A stretch of DNA of 64,000 bases from an uncultured Collinsella sp. (GCA_937925715.1 CALAMG010000008.1:19671-83670); one strand, 5' to 3'. Positions 49,635-57,843 are shown, counted from the stretch's first letter. Notes: generated from the sequence alone by a model not told the origin. A program made the numbers and translations.

Positions 49635-51101
49635 GTGTTTAGTCTCAACATTAAGCCTCAATATATACCTGCTCGATATTTCTCTTTCTGTGTCCTATTG
49701 ACGGTCTTGCTGGTGACTTTGAGCATTCGCTCCCTACAAGGAGAGTTGTTCATAACCGATGCGCAGTATATGGTTGCCGCCGGCCGTTGGATTATAGCCA
49801 ACGGTCATCTGCCGACAACCGATCCGTTATCGATCCATTCGGAATTGACCTATATCTGCCAGCAATATCCTATCTGCATATTAGTTGCAGTTCTCTACGA
49901 CACTTTTGGAGAGATGTCGGTTCGGCTGTTTTTTGCACTGTTGGACATGGTGGCGGTTCTCTTCATTTGGTACCAAACTTTTCCAAAAGCTGGAAACCGC
50001 ATTCTTCACTGTGCTGTTTCATGCGTATTCGGAGCGGTAATCGTTTATATCCTTCGGTCGACACCGCGTGCGCTCGATATCCTGTGCCTGGCTGTTTCCT
50101 GGGAGTTGATGGAGAAATACATTGAAAGCCGCGATATTAGATTTCTGTTTGGTTTTCCATTCCTAGGGATTTTTATAGCCAATCTGCACGGTGCGCTCTG
50201 GCCCTGCGCGATCATGTTGCCGCTTGCCGCTTTATTAGATAGTAAGCTGGATTCGAATGCGCGGATCGCATTGGCTGTGACGGTCTTACTTACGATCGCG
50301 TCCGCGATGTTGAATCCATACGGACTAGACGTGCTGTCGCTTCCGTTTAAGACAATAGGCACGTCGGATGTCGCCACGGTTGCCATGCCGGAACTGAAAC
50401 CGATGTTCTCCATCGTTCCGGTTGAGGCGGTGATACTCATTGTCATCTCGGTCGTGCCGGTGATTTTCCATGCCAAATGCTTGGGATTTAAAAAGGCGGT
50501 ATTTTCGTTCGAAACGATGATGATCTCAGGACTGCTCTTTCTATCCCTGATGACATGGCGAAACGAACTTTTGCTGCTTGGCATATTGATGATCGTCTAC
50601 AGCACGTGGTGCTGGAAGCTTGAGCCAAAATGCAAGGTGAGCTCGAAGATGTTAAGCAGGATAGTCTTATTTTCAATCTCTGTGGTTGCACTTGAGTTTG
50701 GAGCGGTTCTGTTTTATAGCACGCTGTCTGCGACCGATCAAAAGTCCATCTCGATTGAAAGGGCGTTTCAGGCGATGAGAGAGGATGGCGCCGTATCGGG
50801 AACGGCAGTCTTGACGGACATTGACCCCGGATGCCGGGCGGAGCTAAACGGGTTCAAGCCGTATCTTGATACCAGAATTGAGGTGTTCAATGGGCAGAAC
50901 GGGCAGAAGAATGTGCTTGCCGAGGCAGGAAAGGCGCTTTCTTCTGGAAGCCTATCGGCCATTTGCGATGACTATGGAATGGATTACGCTGTACTGAATT
51001 ACGGCATCAATGATGTCGGTATTCAAGATTTGAAGGAATCGGGATTCAAGCCGGTCTATAGCGACAATCTGACTGTCTGTTTGAAAAGAAGCACTGTCTA
51101 G
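49635..51101 (+). CDS. Polytopic membrane protein, GT-C-like
   Basis: 488 residues, GTG start behind CAGGAGAACG. About nine to ten membrane helices in residues ~15-355, then a ~130-residue soluble domain. The first loop (ELFITDAQYMVAAGRWIIAN, then GHLPTTDPLS) is typical of GT-C lipid-linked sugar transferases and related proteins. No full catalytic signature is certain. Two bases after the NUMOD1-like gene, which is an odd pairing with DNA-acting proteins. Confidence 0.55.
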   Translation: MFSLNIKPQYIPARYFSFCVLLTVLLVTLSIRSLQGELFITDAQYMVAAGRWIIANGHLPTTDPLSIHSELTYICQQYPICILVAVLYDTFGEMSVRLFFALLDMVAVLFIWYQTFPKAGNRILHCAVSCVFGAVIVYILRSTPRALDILCLAVSWELMEKYIESRDIRFLFGFPFLGIFIANLHGALWPCAIMLPLAALLDSKLDSNARIALAVTVLLTIASAMLNPYGLDVLSLPFKTIGTSDVATVAMPELKPMFSIVPVEAVILIVISVVPVIFHAKCLGFKKAVFSFETMMISGLLFLSLMTWRNELLLLGILMIVYSTWCWKLEPKCKVSSKMLSRIVLFSISVVALEFGAVLFYSTLSATDQKSISIERAFQAMREDGAVSGTAVLTDIDPGCRAELNGFKPYLDTRIEVFNGQNGQKNVLAEAGKALSSGSLSAICDDYGMDYAVLNYGINDVGIQDLKESGFKPVYSDNLTVCLKRSTV

Positions 51102-51318
51102 GAAATCTATCAGCGACCGCGGGGAGCGGGTCATAGGCGTGCGTGCACGCCGCATGAAAAGCGCATCGCCATACGTCCTGCAAGTCGTCTCGCCGTCGAC
51201 TCGCAGGACGACTTGATAGCGCTTCGTAGATTACATGATGCAATATGTTAGTATTATGGTATAATATAAAAAGGGAGAATTCCCTAAATATCGAATTGAA
51301 AAGAAGAGGCAGGACTTT
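51102..51318. promoter_or_regulatory. Intergenic region with R1, long hairpin and promoter
   Basis: R1 copy 4 (51109-51168); a hairpin CGTCCTGC-AAGTCG / GTCGACT-GCAGGACG (~51174-51212); and a perfect extended -10 TGGTATAAT at 51257-51265 before the fic gene. Confidence 0.65.
51109..51168 (+). repeat. Dispersed hairpin repeat R1, copy 4 (compensated stem)
   Basis: Same flanks, but the central stem is GGCGTGC-GT-GCACGCC where the other copies have GGTGCC-NNNN-GGCACC: both arms have changed and pairing is kept. Confidence 0.8.
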
Positions 51319-52167
51319 ATGAATTCAGATAGACAATACGAGCGCACTATGGAATTGTGGCGTAGTTACAGTATCGCTACGTCGCTTGAGTTGGCAGCGC
51401 ACCTGGAAAATTTTGCAATATTATTCTCTTACAACTCAGGGAAAATCGAGAATAGAGAAATCACTTACCATGATACGCACGAGATTTTTAAGAATGGCCG
51501 TGTATGCGGTTACACAGGAGACCTGCGTACGCTTTACGAGATTAAGAATCTGAAAGACGCAAGTGAGCTGATGTACCGGTGGTTCGATGAGCGTAAACCT
51601 ATCTCGCTCGATTCCATTCGGGAGATGCAGTTTGAACTGACAAAAGGGACTTACGACGAGCGGCGTTGGGAACTTGGGGAAAGACCGGGGAAATTCAAGA
51701 AAAACGATTTATGGGGAGTCGGCATGCACGATGTTGCCGCTCCTGTAGATGAGATCGAGAACGACCTTCAACAGGATCTTGATGAGGTTTCCGAGTTTGG
51801 AGATAAAAATCCGCTGGTGGCAGCTGCATTTTGGCACGCGAGGTTTGAGGGTGTTCATGCTTTTGCAGATGGGAACGGCAGGACTGGCAGGGCGATGATG
51901 AATTACTATCTGCTGTTGCACAACCATCCGCCGATCGTAATCTTTGATGAAGACCGGAAAGATTATTATGCGGCGCTGGACGGTTTCGACATGACGGGCA
52001 ATCTGAAACCGCTGATTGGTTTTTTGCGTCGGGAGACATGTAAGACATGGAAGAGTGCAGTGCAGAGGGAAGATCGGTCCCATCAGATGTCGCTCGAAGA
52101 GAAGAGAGAGACTGTGAGCAGAAGAGTCAGTCTAAATGAGATAAATCATGACTTTGATGTTCGGTAG
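51319..52167 (+). CDS. Fic-family AMP transferase with N-terminal inhibitory motif
   Basis: 282 residues. Canonical Fic motif HAFADGNGRTGR (~185) in FEGVHAFADGNGRTGRAMMN, flap region YYAALDGFDMTGNLKPLIGF, and an N-terminal inhibitory helix with the Ser-x-x-x-Glu-Asn motif (NSGKIENREI, ~40-50), so class II. Expected to modify a protein with AMP or another nucleotide. Distinct from the two altered Fic genes at 10.7-12.1 kb. Own promoter at 51257. Confidence 0.88.
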   Translation: MNSDRQYERTMELWRSYSIATSLELAAHLENFAILFSYNSGKIENREITYHDTHEIFKNGRVCGYTGDLRTLYEIKNLKDASELMYRWFDERKPISLDSIREMQFELTKGTYDERRWELGERPGKFKKNDLWGVGMHDVAAPVDEIENDLQQDLDEVSEFGDKNPLVAAAFWHARFEGVHAFADGNGRTGRAMMNYYLLLHNHPPIVIFDEDRKDYYAALDGFDMTGNLKPLIGFLRRETCKTWKSAVQREDRSHQMSLEEKRETVSRRVSLNEINHDFDVR

Positions 52168-52260
52168 ACGGAGAAGGTCGAGAGGAAAGGCAGATAGGCA
52201 GGTTCGTTCTCGGCGGAAAATGAAATAGCAGAATGACGACGCATTATGTCAACTGAAAAT

Positions 52261-52293
52261 AGGTGGAAGGAGTATAAACAGCTCTTTCCACCT
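52261..52293. terminator. Terminator after fic
   Basis: AGGTGGAAGGAG / CTCTTTCCACCT stem followed by ATTTTTCTTT. Confidence 0.8.
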
Positions 52294-52390
52294 ATTTTTC
52301 TTTAAAAAGTTCGTCATTCTCACGCATAGTACTGGGGTGTTGTGGTATCTTAGTATCAGTCAATAACCAAGAGGAGAAAGGACCTCGAAC

Positions 52391-52834
52391 ATGTCTATCA
52401 ACCGCGTCAACATTTCCGGTCATCTTACGCGCGATCCGGAGCTTCGCATGACTCCGAAGGGGACGCAGGTTCTCTCTTTCGGTATTGCCGTCAACGATCG
52501 CCGACTCAATCGCGAGACCAACCAGTGGGAGGACTATCCGAACTTCGTCGAGTGCACCATGTTCGGCACGCGTGCCGAGGCCGTGGGCCGTATCGTTCGA
52601 AAGGGTATGAAGGTCAGCATTGACGGCAAGCTTCGCTTTAACCAGTGGGAGACGAAGGACGGTCAGAAGCGTTCTCGCCTTACCGTCGTCGTAGATACAA
52701 TCGACTTCATGAGCCAGGGGAACCAGTCTCAGAATGCTTCCGCTAACAGGCCGGCGGCACAGACTCAGCAGACGCCTGTTGTTCCGGATGTTCCCGCAGT
52801 GATGGACGTCTACGATGAGGATATCCCGTTCTAA
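52391..52834 (+). CDS. ssb: Single-stranded DNA-binding protein
   Basis: 147 residues: OB fold (INRVNISGHLTRDPELRMTP; FVECTMFGTRAEAVGRIV; KGMKVSIDGKLRFNQWE), a Gln/Asn/Pro linker and the acidic tip DEDIPF that binds replication partners. Element-encoded SSB coats transferred single strands. Site GAGGAGAAAGG; promoter TGGTATCTT at 52343-52351. Confidence 0.97.
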   Translation: MSINRVNISGHLTRDPELRMTPKGTQVLSFGIAVNDRRLNRETNQWEDYPNFVECTMFGTRAEAVGRIVRKGMKVSIDGKLRFNQWETKDGQKRSRLTVVVDTIDFMSQGNQSQNASANRPAAQTQQTPVVPDVPAVMDVYDEDIPF

Positions 52835-52875
52835 TCCTTTGCATTGCGTGTAAATAACGCGTAATAGATAAAGGA

Positions 52876-52943
52876 GAGAGGGTGGCGAAAGGAAAAACTT
52901 GCAACCGACGCAAGAACAAAAAGGAAAGCGCCGCCACCCTCTC
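52876..52943 (+). ncRNA. Long-stem hairpin after ssb
   Basis: Perfect 12-base stem GAGAGGGTGGCG / CGCCACCCTCTC enclosing CTTGC-AACCGAC-GCAAG, with A/G-rich internal loops on both sides. No U-tract, so it is not a plain terminator. Could be a stable 3' end or a small structured RNA. Confidence 0.4.
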
Positions 52944-53092
52944 ATCACATCGATTATACCAACTTCAAGTTAATTAGACAGGTTTATTGCTGAATGATTG
53001 GGCAATAGGATTGTTTTGTGAATACAAGTACTATGTTGTCATCATAGTATACGCATGTTGGTATTTCGTATTGTGGAAGGAAGGATCAACCT

Positions 53093-53377
53093 ATGAACCA
53101 GCTGAAAGAAAATCTGATTTGGATCGCTCTAGGTATTCCGGGAATGGTGTTGATTGGCCTTGTGCTACATAGTCTCGTTCATTTCGAAACGGGCGTTCTT
53201 GTTATCACCTCGATGATTCTCGGAACGCTTTTAATGGTATTTTGTGAAGCTTTGTGCAAGGCGGCACATGATGGCGATTTACTTTCAGAGATGGAAAAGG
53301 CTGCAACGAAATCAAATTTTGATCTTGATGGGAAAGGAAAGTTGGGAGAGGAAAATGAAGACGATTGCGATTTGTAA
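53093..53377 (+). CDS. Small two-helix membrane protein
   Basis: 94 residues, site GGAAGGATCAACCT. Two membrane helices (LIWIALGIPGMVLIGLVLHS; VLVITSMILGTLLMVFCEAL), then an acidic tail. Its last 23 bases overlap parA, so it is coupled to the partition genes. Role unknown. Confidence 0.6.
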   Translation: MNQLKENLIWIALGIPGMVLIGLVLHSLVHFETGVLVITSMILGTLLMVFCEALCKAAHDGDLLSEMEKAATKSNFDLDGKGKLGEENEDDCDL

Positions 53378-54128
53378 TCACAAGGGAGGTGTCGGCAAGA
53401 CCGCACTGTCCATGGCGATTGCAGAGGGGCTTCATCGTAAGGGCAAGCGCACACTGCTCGTTGATCTTGATCAGCAGATGAACGCAACGCAACAGGCAAA
53501 AATTGATACGACGGATGAAGTGACGGTTTACGATCTTCTCACTTCGTTCGATTACACGGCGAAAGACGGAATCAAACATTTCGACGGTGGCGATATTATT
53601 CCCGGCGATGTCCTTGTTTCGAATGCCGAAAGCGATATGGCGAAACTGGATACGCGCCTTACGATGCTTGCCGATGCAATGGAGGGTATCGATGATGACT
53701 ATGATTACGCAATCATTGATTGCCCGCCGTCACTTGGATTGGTGACGCGCAATGCGATGGTTGCTGCTGATGAGCTGATCGTTCCGGTAATCCCGAACCG
53801 TTCATCCCTAAAAGGATTTACCAATATCCAGAAATGCGTCAACTCGGTTCGCCGCAACAAGCGTCTGAATCCGAATCTCCGCATTGCCGGTATTGTCGTC
53901 AACATGTTTGATGGCCGCACGAGTCTTTCGCGCGGTGTGGTCAACGAGCTTCCATCGATCGCACGTGCCGCTAACACAAAGATGTTCCACACGATTATTC
54001 GAAAGTGCGAGGCTGTAAATAAAGCGCAGTCTGCTAACGTTTCGATTTTCGATTACGATCCGAACTGCAACGCGGTTGCGGACTTTACTAACTTTGTAAA
54101 TGAGTATCTTGAAGGAGAGGATTACTAG
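53355..54128 (+). CDS. parA: ParA-type partition ATPase
   Basis: 257 residues from ATG 53355 (site GGGAGAGGAAA). Deviant Walker A is NHKGGVGKTALSMAI, Walker A' is TLLVDLDQQMNATQ, Walker B is AIIDCPPSLGLVTRNAM. C-terminal NVSIFDYDPNCNAVADFTNF. Positions the element at cell division with the next gene product as centromere-binding partner. No N-terminal helix-turn-helix, so type Ib or Soj-like small ParA. Confidence 0.95.
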   Translation: MKTIAICNHKGGVGKTALSMAIAEGLHRKGKRTLLVDLDQQMNATQQAKIDTTDEVTVYDLLTSFDYTAKDGIKHFDGGDIIPGDVLVSNAESDMAKLDTRLTMLADAMEGIDDDYDYAIIDCPPSLGLVTRNAMVAADELIVPVIPNRSSLKGFTNIQKCVNSVRRNKRLNPNLRIAGIVVNMFDGRTSLSRGVVNELPSIARAANTKMFHTIIRKCEAVNKAQSANVSIFDYDPNCNAVADFTNFVNEYLEGEDY

Positions 54129-54129
54129 A

Positions 54130-54507
54130 ATGGCTAAGAGCAAGAAAACTTCCGACGCATTCGACATGGCTGATGATATCCGCAAGGAGGTTGCCGCCGA
54201 GTCTGTTGCCGATGCGTGCAGCACCTCTGTGCCGGCGATCTACTCTCTCGCAAAGGGAGATAACCCTCGTCGTGCGAAATACGACAAGAATGCAGACGTG
54301 ATCGGCTACAACCTTCGCCTGCCTGCGAATATTCATCGTCTCTTGAAGCGTCACTGCATGGAGACGAACGAAAGTATGAATAACGTTGTGCTGGTTGCTC
54401 TTTATAGGGACATGAAGAATTGGGAGGATCTTGCTCCTTGCCCGCATTGCGGCGCTATTCTTCCTGTCGGTGCGCAGTTCTGCCCGGATTGCGGCAAGGA
54501 GATTTAG
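54130..54507 (+). CDS. ParA partner: ribbon-helix-helix protein with zinc ribbon
   Basis: 125 residues from ATG 54130, one base after the parA stop. N-terminal ~50 residues are helical, then a ribbon-helix-helix (GYNLRLPANIHRLLKRHCME, NESMNNVVLVALYRDM), and at the end a zinc ribbon with two Cys pairs (CPHCGAILPVGAQFCPDCG). The arrangement (ParA, then a small DNA-binding protein) is a partition cassette. The zinc ribbon is unusual for such partners. Confidence 0.75.
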   Translation: MAKSKKTSDAFDMADDIRKEVAAESVADACSTSVPAIYSLAKGDNPRRAKYDKNADVIGYNLRLPANIHRLLKRHCMETNESMNNVVLVALYRDMKNWEDLAPCPHCGAILPVGAQFCPDCGKEI

Positions 54508-54569
54508 AAGTCGGGTAGGAAGAAGATGTCCTGACGATTCTGTTGAAAAAAGAGGGGAGTGGATGAAGG

Positions 54570-55208
54570 GTGCAAAAGCTAAGCGCCTACAATTTGGCAC
54601 AAAATAATAACTGTGGATTGATTACTTGTTCCATTTGCGGTAGGTCGTATCGGATAACGGAATTCGGAACCGATGCGGATTGTCAGAGTAATAGTCCATC
54701 TGCATCGAATCCGAATTTCTGCCCGTATTGCGCATCGCCGTTTGAACGTCCTTTGACGCGAGTTAGAAATCAAGAGATTGAGGACTACATTCTGGATACG
54801 ATTCGCATTGGAATGAAGTCTGATACAGTGCTTGATCCAGAAACTGTTATCGATTTCCTTTGCAACATAAGCGATGGCGGGTTCGAGCTTTATGATCCAA
54901 AGTTTGAAATTTATTTCAACAGCGGAATAACTTATGGTGCGGACAATCTTGAATTGCTTCATGTCACAAAACATGAAATCGATCTGACCGTGCAGCGCGG
55001 AGGCGTTATCTTTCAAGATGTTTTGAAAGACTGGTCGATTGAACCGGACGCATCGATCCATGTCTGGCGTTTTCCTGAATCAGAAAGTGATGTAATGACT
55101 TCCGAATTCAGTCTATTTATGTTGGGGCTTCTTGCAAAAATTAAAGCAGGAACTATTTGGAAGAGTTCTTTATTTATTTTGAGCTGTCTCAGTGATCATC
55201 AGGTTTAA
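54570..55208 (+). CDS. Zinc-ribbon protein of unknown function
   Basis: 212 residues, GTG start (weak site GGATGAAGG). N-terminal zinc ribbon CSICGRSYR ... CPYCASPFERPL; then a helical stretch (EIEDYILDTIRIGMKSDTVL) and a strand-rich middle. The C-terminus is hydrophobic (GLLAKIKAGTIWKSSLFILS). Follows the partition pair. No family recognised. Confidence 0.5.
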   Translation: MQKLSAYNLAQNNNCGLITCSICGRSYRITEFGTDADCQSNSPSASNPNFCPYCASPFERPLTRVRNQEIEDYILDTIRIGMKSDTVLDPETVIDFLCNISDGGFELYDPKFEIYFNSGITYGADNLELLHVTKHEIDLTVQRGGVIFQDVLKDWSIEPDASIHVWRFPESESDVMTSEFSLFMLGLLAKIKAGTIWKSSLFILSCLSDHQV

Positions 55209-55209
55209 T

Positions 55210-55229
55210 TTTCGCAAGCGCTTGCGAAA
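55210..55229. repeat. TTCGCAAGC/GCTTGCGAA palindrome, copy 4
   Basis: 20-bp perfect palindrome, right after the stop of 54570-55208 and 24 bases before the next ATG, overlapping its likely leader. Confidence 0.85.
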
Positions 55230-55253
55230 TCCAATAACAGAAAGGATGAACTA

Positions 55254-55688
55254 ATGGAGGAAAACGAGAAGAGGAGCAATGTCGAGCTTGCGTATCTTTC
55301 GCTTATGCTTTCAGGAAAGAAGGTCAGCGAGTGCGAGCTTGCATCCGAGGTTTTAAAGATTTCTCGCGCCAAAGGCGAGAAATCCCTTGCGATGCTCGTG
55401 CAGTCTTCTATTAAGATTACCGTCAAAGTGCTTAGCGTCGTACTTGAAGAGTCTTCAAAGCGCTATGTCATCACGTTCCGTCAACTTGGCGAAGATTCGG
55501 ATGAGACGATTCGAAGCGAGCGTACTGACGGTCGACGTGGTAAGGATGTTATGCAGCTCTGGGGACGTGATCTGAAGAATCATATTTGCATTCTCTTCAA
55601 GCACAACGAGGAATCAAAGGATCCGAGCAAGAGCGGCGGATTTCGAGTTGCGCCGTATGTAATCGATCTTGGTTTGCAAAAGAATTAA
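55254..55688 (+). CDS. Uncharacterised protein downstream of the palindrome
   Basis: 144 residues, site AGAAAGGATG. Helical N-terminus (SNVELAYLSLMLSGKKVSEC, ELASEVLKISRAKGEKSLAM), a strand-rich middle (KITVKVLSVVLEESSKRYVI) and KGGFRVAPYVIDLG-like end. Could be a DNA-binding protein. The palindrome directly upstream suggests control by its cognate factor. Confidence 0.5.
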   Translation: MEENEKRSNVELAYLSLMLSGKKVSECELASEVLKISRAKGEKSLAMLVQSSIKITVKVLSVVLEESSKRYVITFRQLGEDSDETIRSERTDGRRGKDVMQLWGRDLKNHICILFKHNEESKDPSKSGGFRVAPYVIDLGLQKN

Positions 55689-55713
55689 AAACAGTTTGAA
55701 AGAAGGAGATATC

Positions 55714-56025
55714 ATGTCACTTCCGAATGTCACACCTGAGCAGCGTGCAAAGGCGCTTGAGAAGGCAGCGCAGGTACGCAAAGCGCGTAAAGAGCTTAAG
55801 GAGAACATTAAGTCCGGCAAAACTGATCCGGCTTCTGTTCTTAAGACTCGTAAGGACGATCCGCTCGTCAGTAAAATGAAGGTTAAGGAATTCCTTCAGG
55901 CCATTCCCGGCATTGGTGGCGCGAAGGCGGATAAGATTATGCACGACGTGGACATCCCAGGCAATCGTCGCCTTGGCGGACTTGGTATTCGTCAGGCGGA
56001 AGCTTTGCTTGAATATCTTAGTTAG
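55714..56025 (+). CDS. Actinobacterial integration host factor (mIHF-type)
   Basis: 103 residues from ATG 55714 (site GAAGGAG). Pattern of mIHF/sIHF: N-terminal basic helix (EQRAKALEKAAQVRKARKEL, KENIKSG), then MKVKEFLQAIPGIGGAKADK and NRRLGGLGIRQAEALLEYL, a helix-two-turn-helix that bends DNA. This family is confined to Actinobacteria, which supports the host assignment. It sits just upstream of the hairpin train and the relaxase genes, so it may assist transfer or replication complexes. Confidence 0.88.
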   Translation: MSLPNVTPEQRAKALEKAAQVRKARKELKENIKSGKTDPASVLKTRKDDPLVSKMKVKEFLQAIPGIGGAKADKIMHDVDIPGNRRLGGLGIRQAEALLEYLS

Positions 56026-56087
56026 GGCATGCCGTTAGATTTAAAATTGATGCCTGGGTCCAAGTGCATCGGACATCAAAACTGTTT

Positions 56088-56111
56088 AGGGCTTCTCGAA
56101 TGAGGAGCCCT
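56088..56111. terminator. Terminator after mIHF
   Basis: AGGGCTTCTC-GAAT-GAGGAGCCCT followed by TTTTTAATC. Confidence 0.85.
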
Positions 56112-56320
56112 TTTTAATCGAGATTTTCCAATATGACGATCAAAACGATTTCTTGGTAATAGCTGATTTCACTTTATGTTTTAGTTGCTTACTATCTAAG
56201 AAATACCTTTATCAATAGTGCCGTAAAGTATGGCGAGTCTTGAAAAGGGATTGAGTAGAAGATCGCGAAGTCGAGTTCGTTTTTTAATTTGCTTGCTTTG
56301 ATGTCAAAAAATGGAGCGGC

Positions 56321-56398
56321 CGGTTTTCGACAAATTCAACAGCGCTACGAATTACTCCCTTCGGATTCTCCGCGCCATTGAAATTATCGAAAACCGGA
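56321..56398 (+). repeat. Structured hairpin family R2, copy B
   Basis: CCGGTTTTCGA / TCGAAAACCGG outer stem; CAACAGCGCTACGA on the 5' side, TTCTCCGCG on the 3' side; apical GAAT/ATTC. Confidence 0.75.
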
Positions 56399-56557
56399 AA
56401 CTGTGTTGAAAAGTTTCCAAAACATACTTAAAGACATCTTGCAATTCAAAATGTGATGAATTCAATATCATAGCGCCCAACGGGCGCGATAAATCGACGC
56501 CGCAGGCGGCGTTTGAAAATCTATTCGTTGATCGTATCGCTACTCAAATCGCGTCAC

Positions 56558-56623
56558 CTTTCGACAGTCCAACAACGCTACGAGTCTCACTAAAGACTCT
56601 TCGCGTCATTGAAATGTCGAAAG
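56558..56623 (+). repeat. Structured hairpin family R2, copy C
   Basis: CTTTCGACA / TGTCGAAAG outer stem; CAACAACGCTACGA; apical GAGTCT/AGACTC; then TCTTCGCG. Confidence 0.75.
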
Positions 56624-57189
56624 CTGTCTATCTCAGCAGAAGCCATCACGAAAAGATCCGGCGATGCCGGATGCTCCGGCCAAAACCTTCCGCGATCGGT
56701 GAGGCCTCTCACCGATTCACTCCAGGCCTTGCCCGGAGCCCGCTGCGCGGTACTTCAAATACTCGGCATCCCTCGCATTCGCAGTACCGCTTCGCTCTCG
56801 CTACAGCGAACTCTTAACACTCGGCATCCCTCGCGTTAAAAGTTCGCTTTCGCTCACGGTCTTCACGCAGTTACGACGCCGCGAGGCCTCTCGCTTGGAA
56901 TGAGGCCTCTCATTCCACGTCTACACTGCGTTTCGCCCAATCACCGTTCCGGAGATTGCAAGATGTACGTAGATGATAATAACTACGGGCATAGCCCGTG
57001 TTATTATCATCTACGAATCTTGCTTTTCTCCTGTCACGGAGAAAAGGCGAAAGTACGAACTGCAGCACGCTTTTTGCGTGTTGGTTTCGCACTTTCTACA
57101 AAAGACAAAAACCGGCATCATAAAACTGACGCCGGTCCAGTAAAGATTGCTTAATTTATATCGGAGGCCTCTCCGATAGAAAGGGATAA

Positions 57190-57843
57190 ATGAAAAGAAC
57201 TGAAAAGGTTGAAGCAACACTCACTCCAACTGAAAAGAAAATCTTTCGCGCATTATGCGAAGAAGCTGGTTGTACGGAAGCTGAGTTGATCCGATCTGTG
57301 TTGATTCATCGGGAAATCTCACTTGATGAACTCAGTGACGATATGCAGGTTTCTGATAGAAAAAAGAAGGCTCTCCATCGACAGCAATATGACTTCAGAA
57401 GAGCACAAAACGCACGCGAAGTTGATGAATGTGGCGAGTTACTTGCTGAAAAAAGAAACTCTTATCTTCGTGTAATGCTCACTGCTCCAGAAAAAAAGGC
57501 AATTGAGCAACGTGCAGCGGCGCTCGGCATTTCTGCAAGCGAACTGGTTCGCCGCAGTGCAATTTACGGAAAGATTGAATCCTTTAACTTTGATATCGCG
57601 GAAGTTGAAAAACTCCATCATGAGTTATTGAAGGAAGGAACAAACCTCAATCAGCTGATGTATTTTGTGAACGCCCAAGGGCTTCCCGCGTACAACGAGA
57701 AAGCTGTTTTCCGAACGCTTGAAAAGGTTTATCAAAATGCTCGAAAGGTCGACCGGTTTATCGAGGAGCTTGAAAAGCGTTATCACGTTGACTATGTTCC
57801 CCACGACTATCTGGCAGATGAACCAGACAACAGAAATCTTTAA
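57190..57843 (+). CDS. mobC: MobC-like relaxosome accessory protein
   Basis: 217 residues. Two ribbon-helix-helix-like units (VEATLTPTEKKIFRALCEEA with AELIRSVLIH; LRVMLTAPEKKAIEQRAAAL with ASELVRRSAIYG). The C-terminal MobC signature is LHHELLKEGTNLNQLMYFVN and NARKVDRFIEELE. It binds oriT and helps the relaxase nick. Located directly after the hairpin train and 165 bases before the relaxase gene. Confidence 0.85.
   Translation: MKRTEKVEATLTPTEKKIFRALCEEAGCTEAELIRSVLIHREISLDELSDDMQVSDRKKKALHRQQYDFRRAQNAREVDECGELLAEKRNSYLRVMLTAPEKKAIEQRAAALGISASELVRRSAIYGKIESFNFDIAEVEKLHHELLKEGTNLNQLMYFVNAQGLPAYNEKAVFRTLEKVYQNARKVDRFIEELEKRYHVDYVPHDYLADEPDNRNL

Larger units (their letters stand above)
56112..57189. 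other. oriT: Hairpin train upstream of mobC/relaxase, candidate oriT and leading region
   Basis: No gene in ~1.08 kb. After an AT-rich start there is a near-continuous series of inverted repeats: R2-B, GCGCCC-AAC-GGGCGC, ACGCCGC-AG-GCGGCGT, R2-C, GCCGGA-TGC-TCCGGC, four GCCT-loop hairpins (56695, 56881, 56897, 57160), two long hairpins that share the loop ACTCGGCATCCCTCGC (56747-56790 and 56805-56847), a ~30-bp-stem hairpin (56959-57022), CTTTTCTCC/GGAGAAAAG (57024-57047) and others. The mobC start follows. The nick site is not identified. Confidence 0.6.

Noticed and set aside
56112..57189. CRISPR array
   Set aside because: Repeats are hairpins with changing stems and irregular spacing, no uniform spacers and no cas genes.
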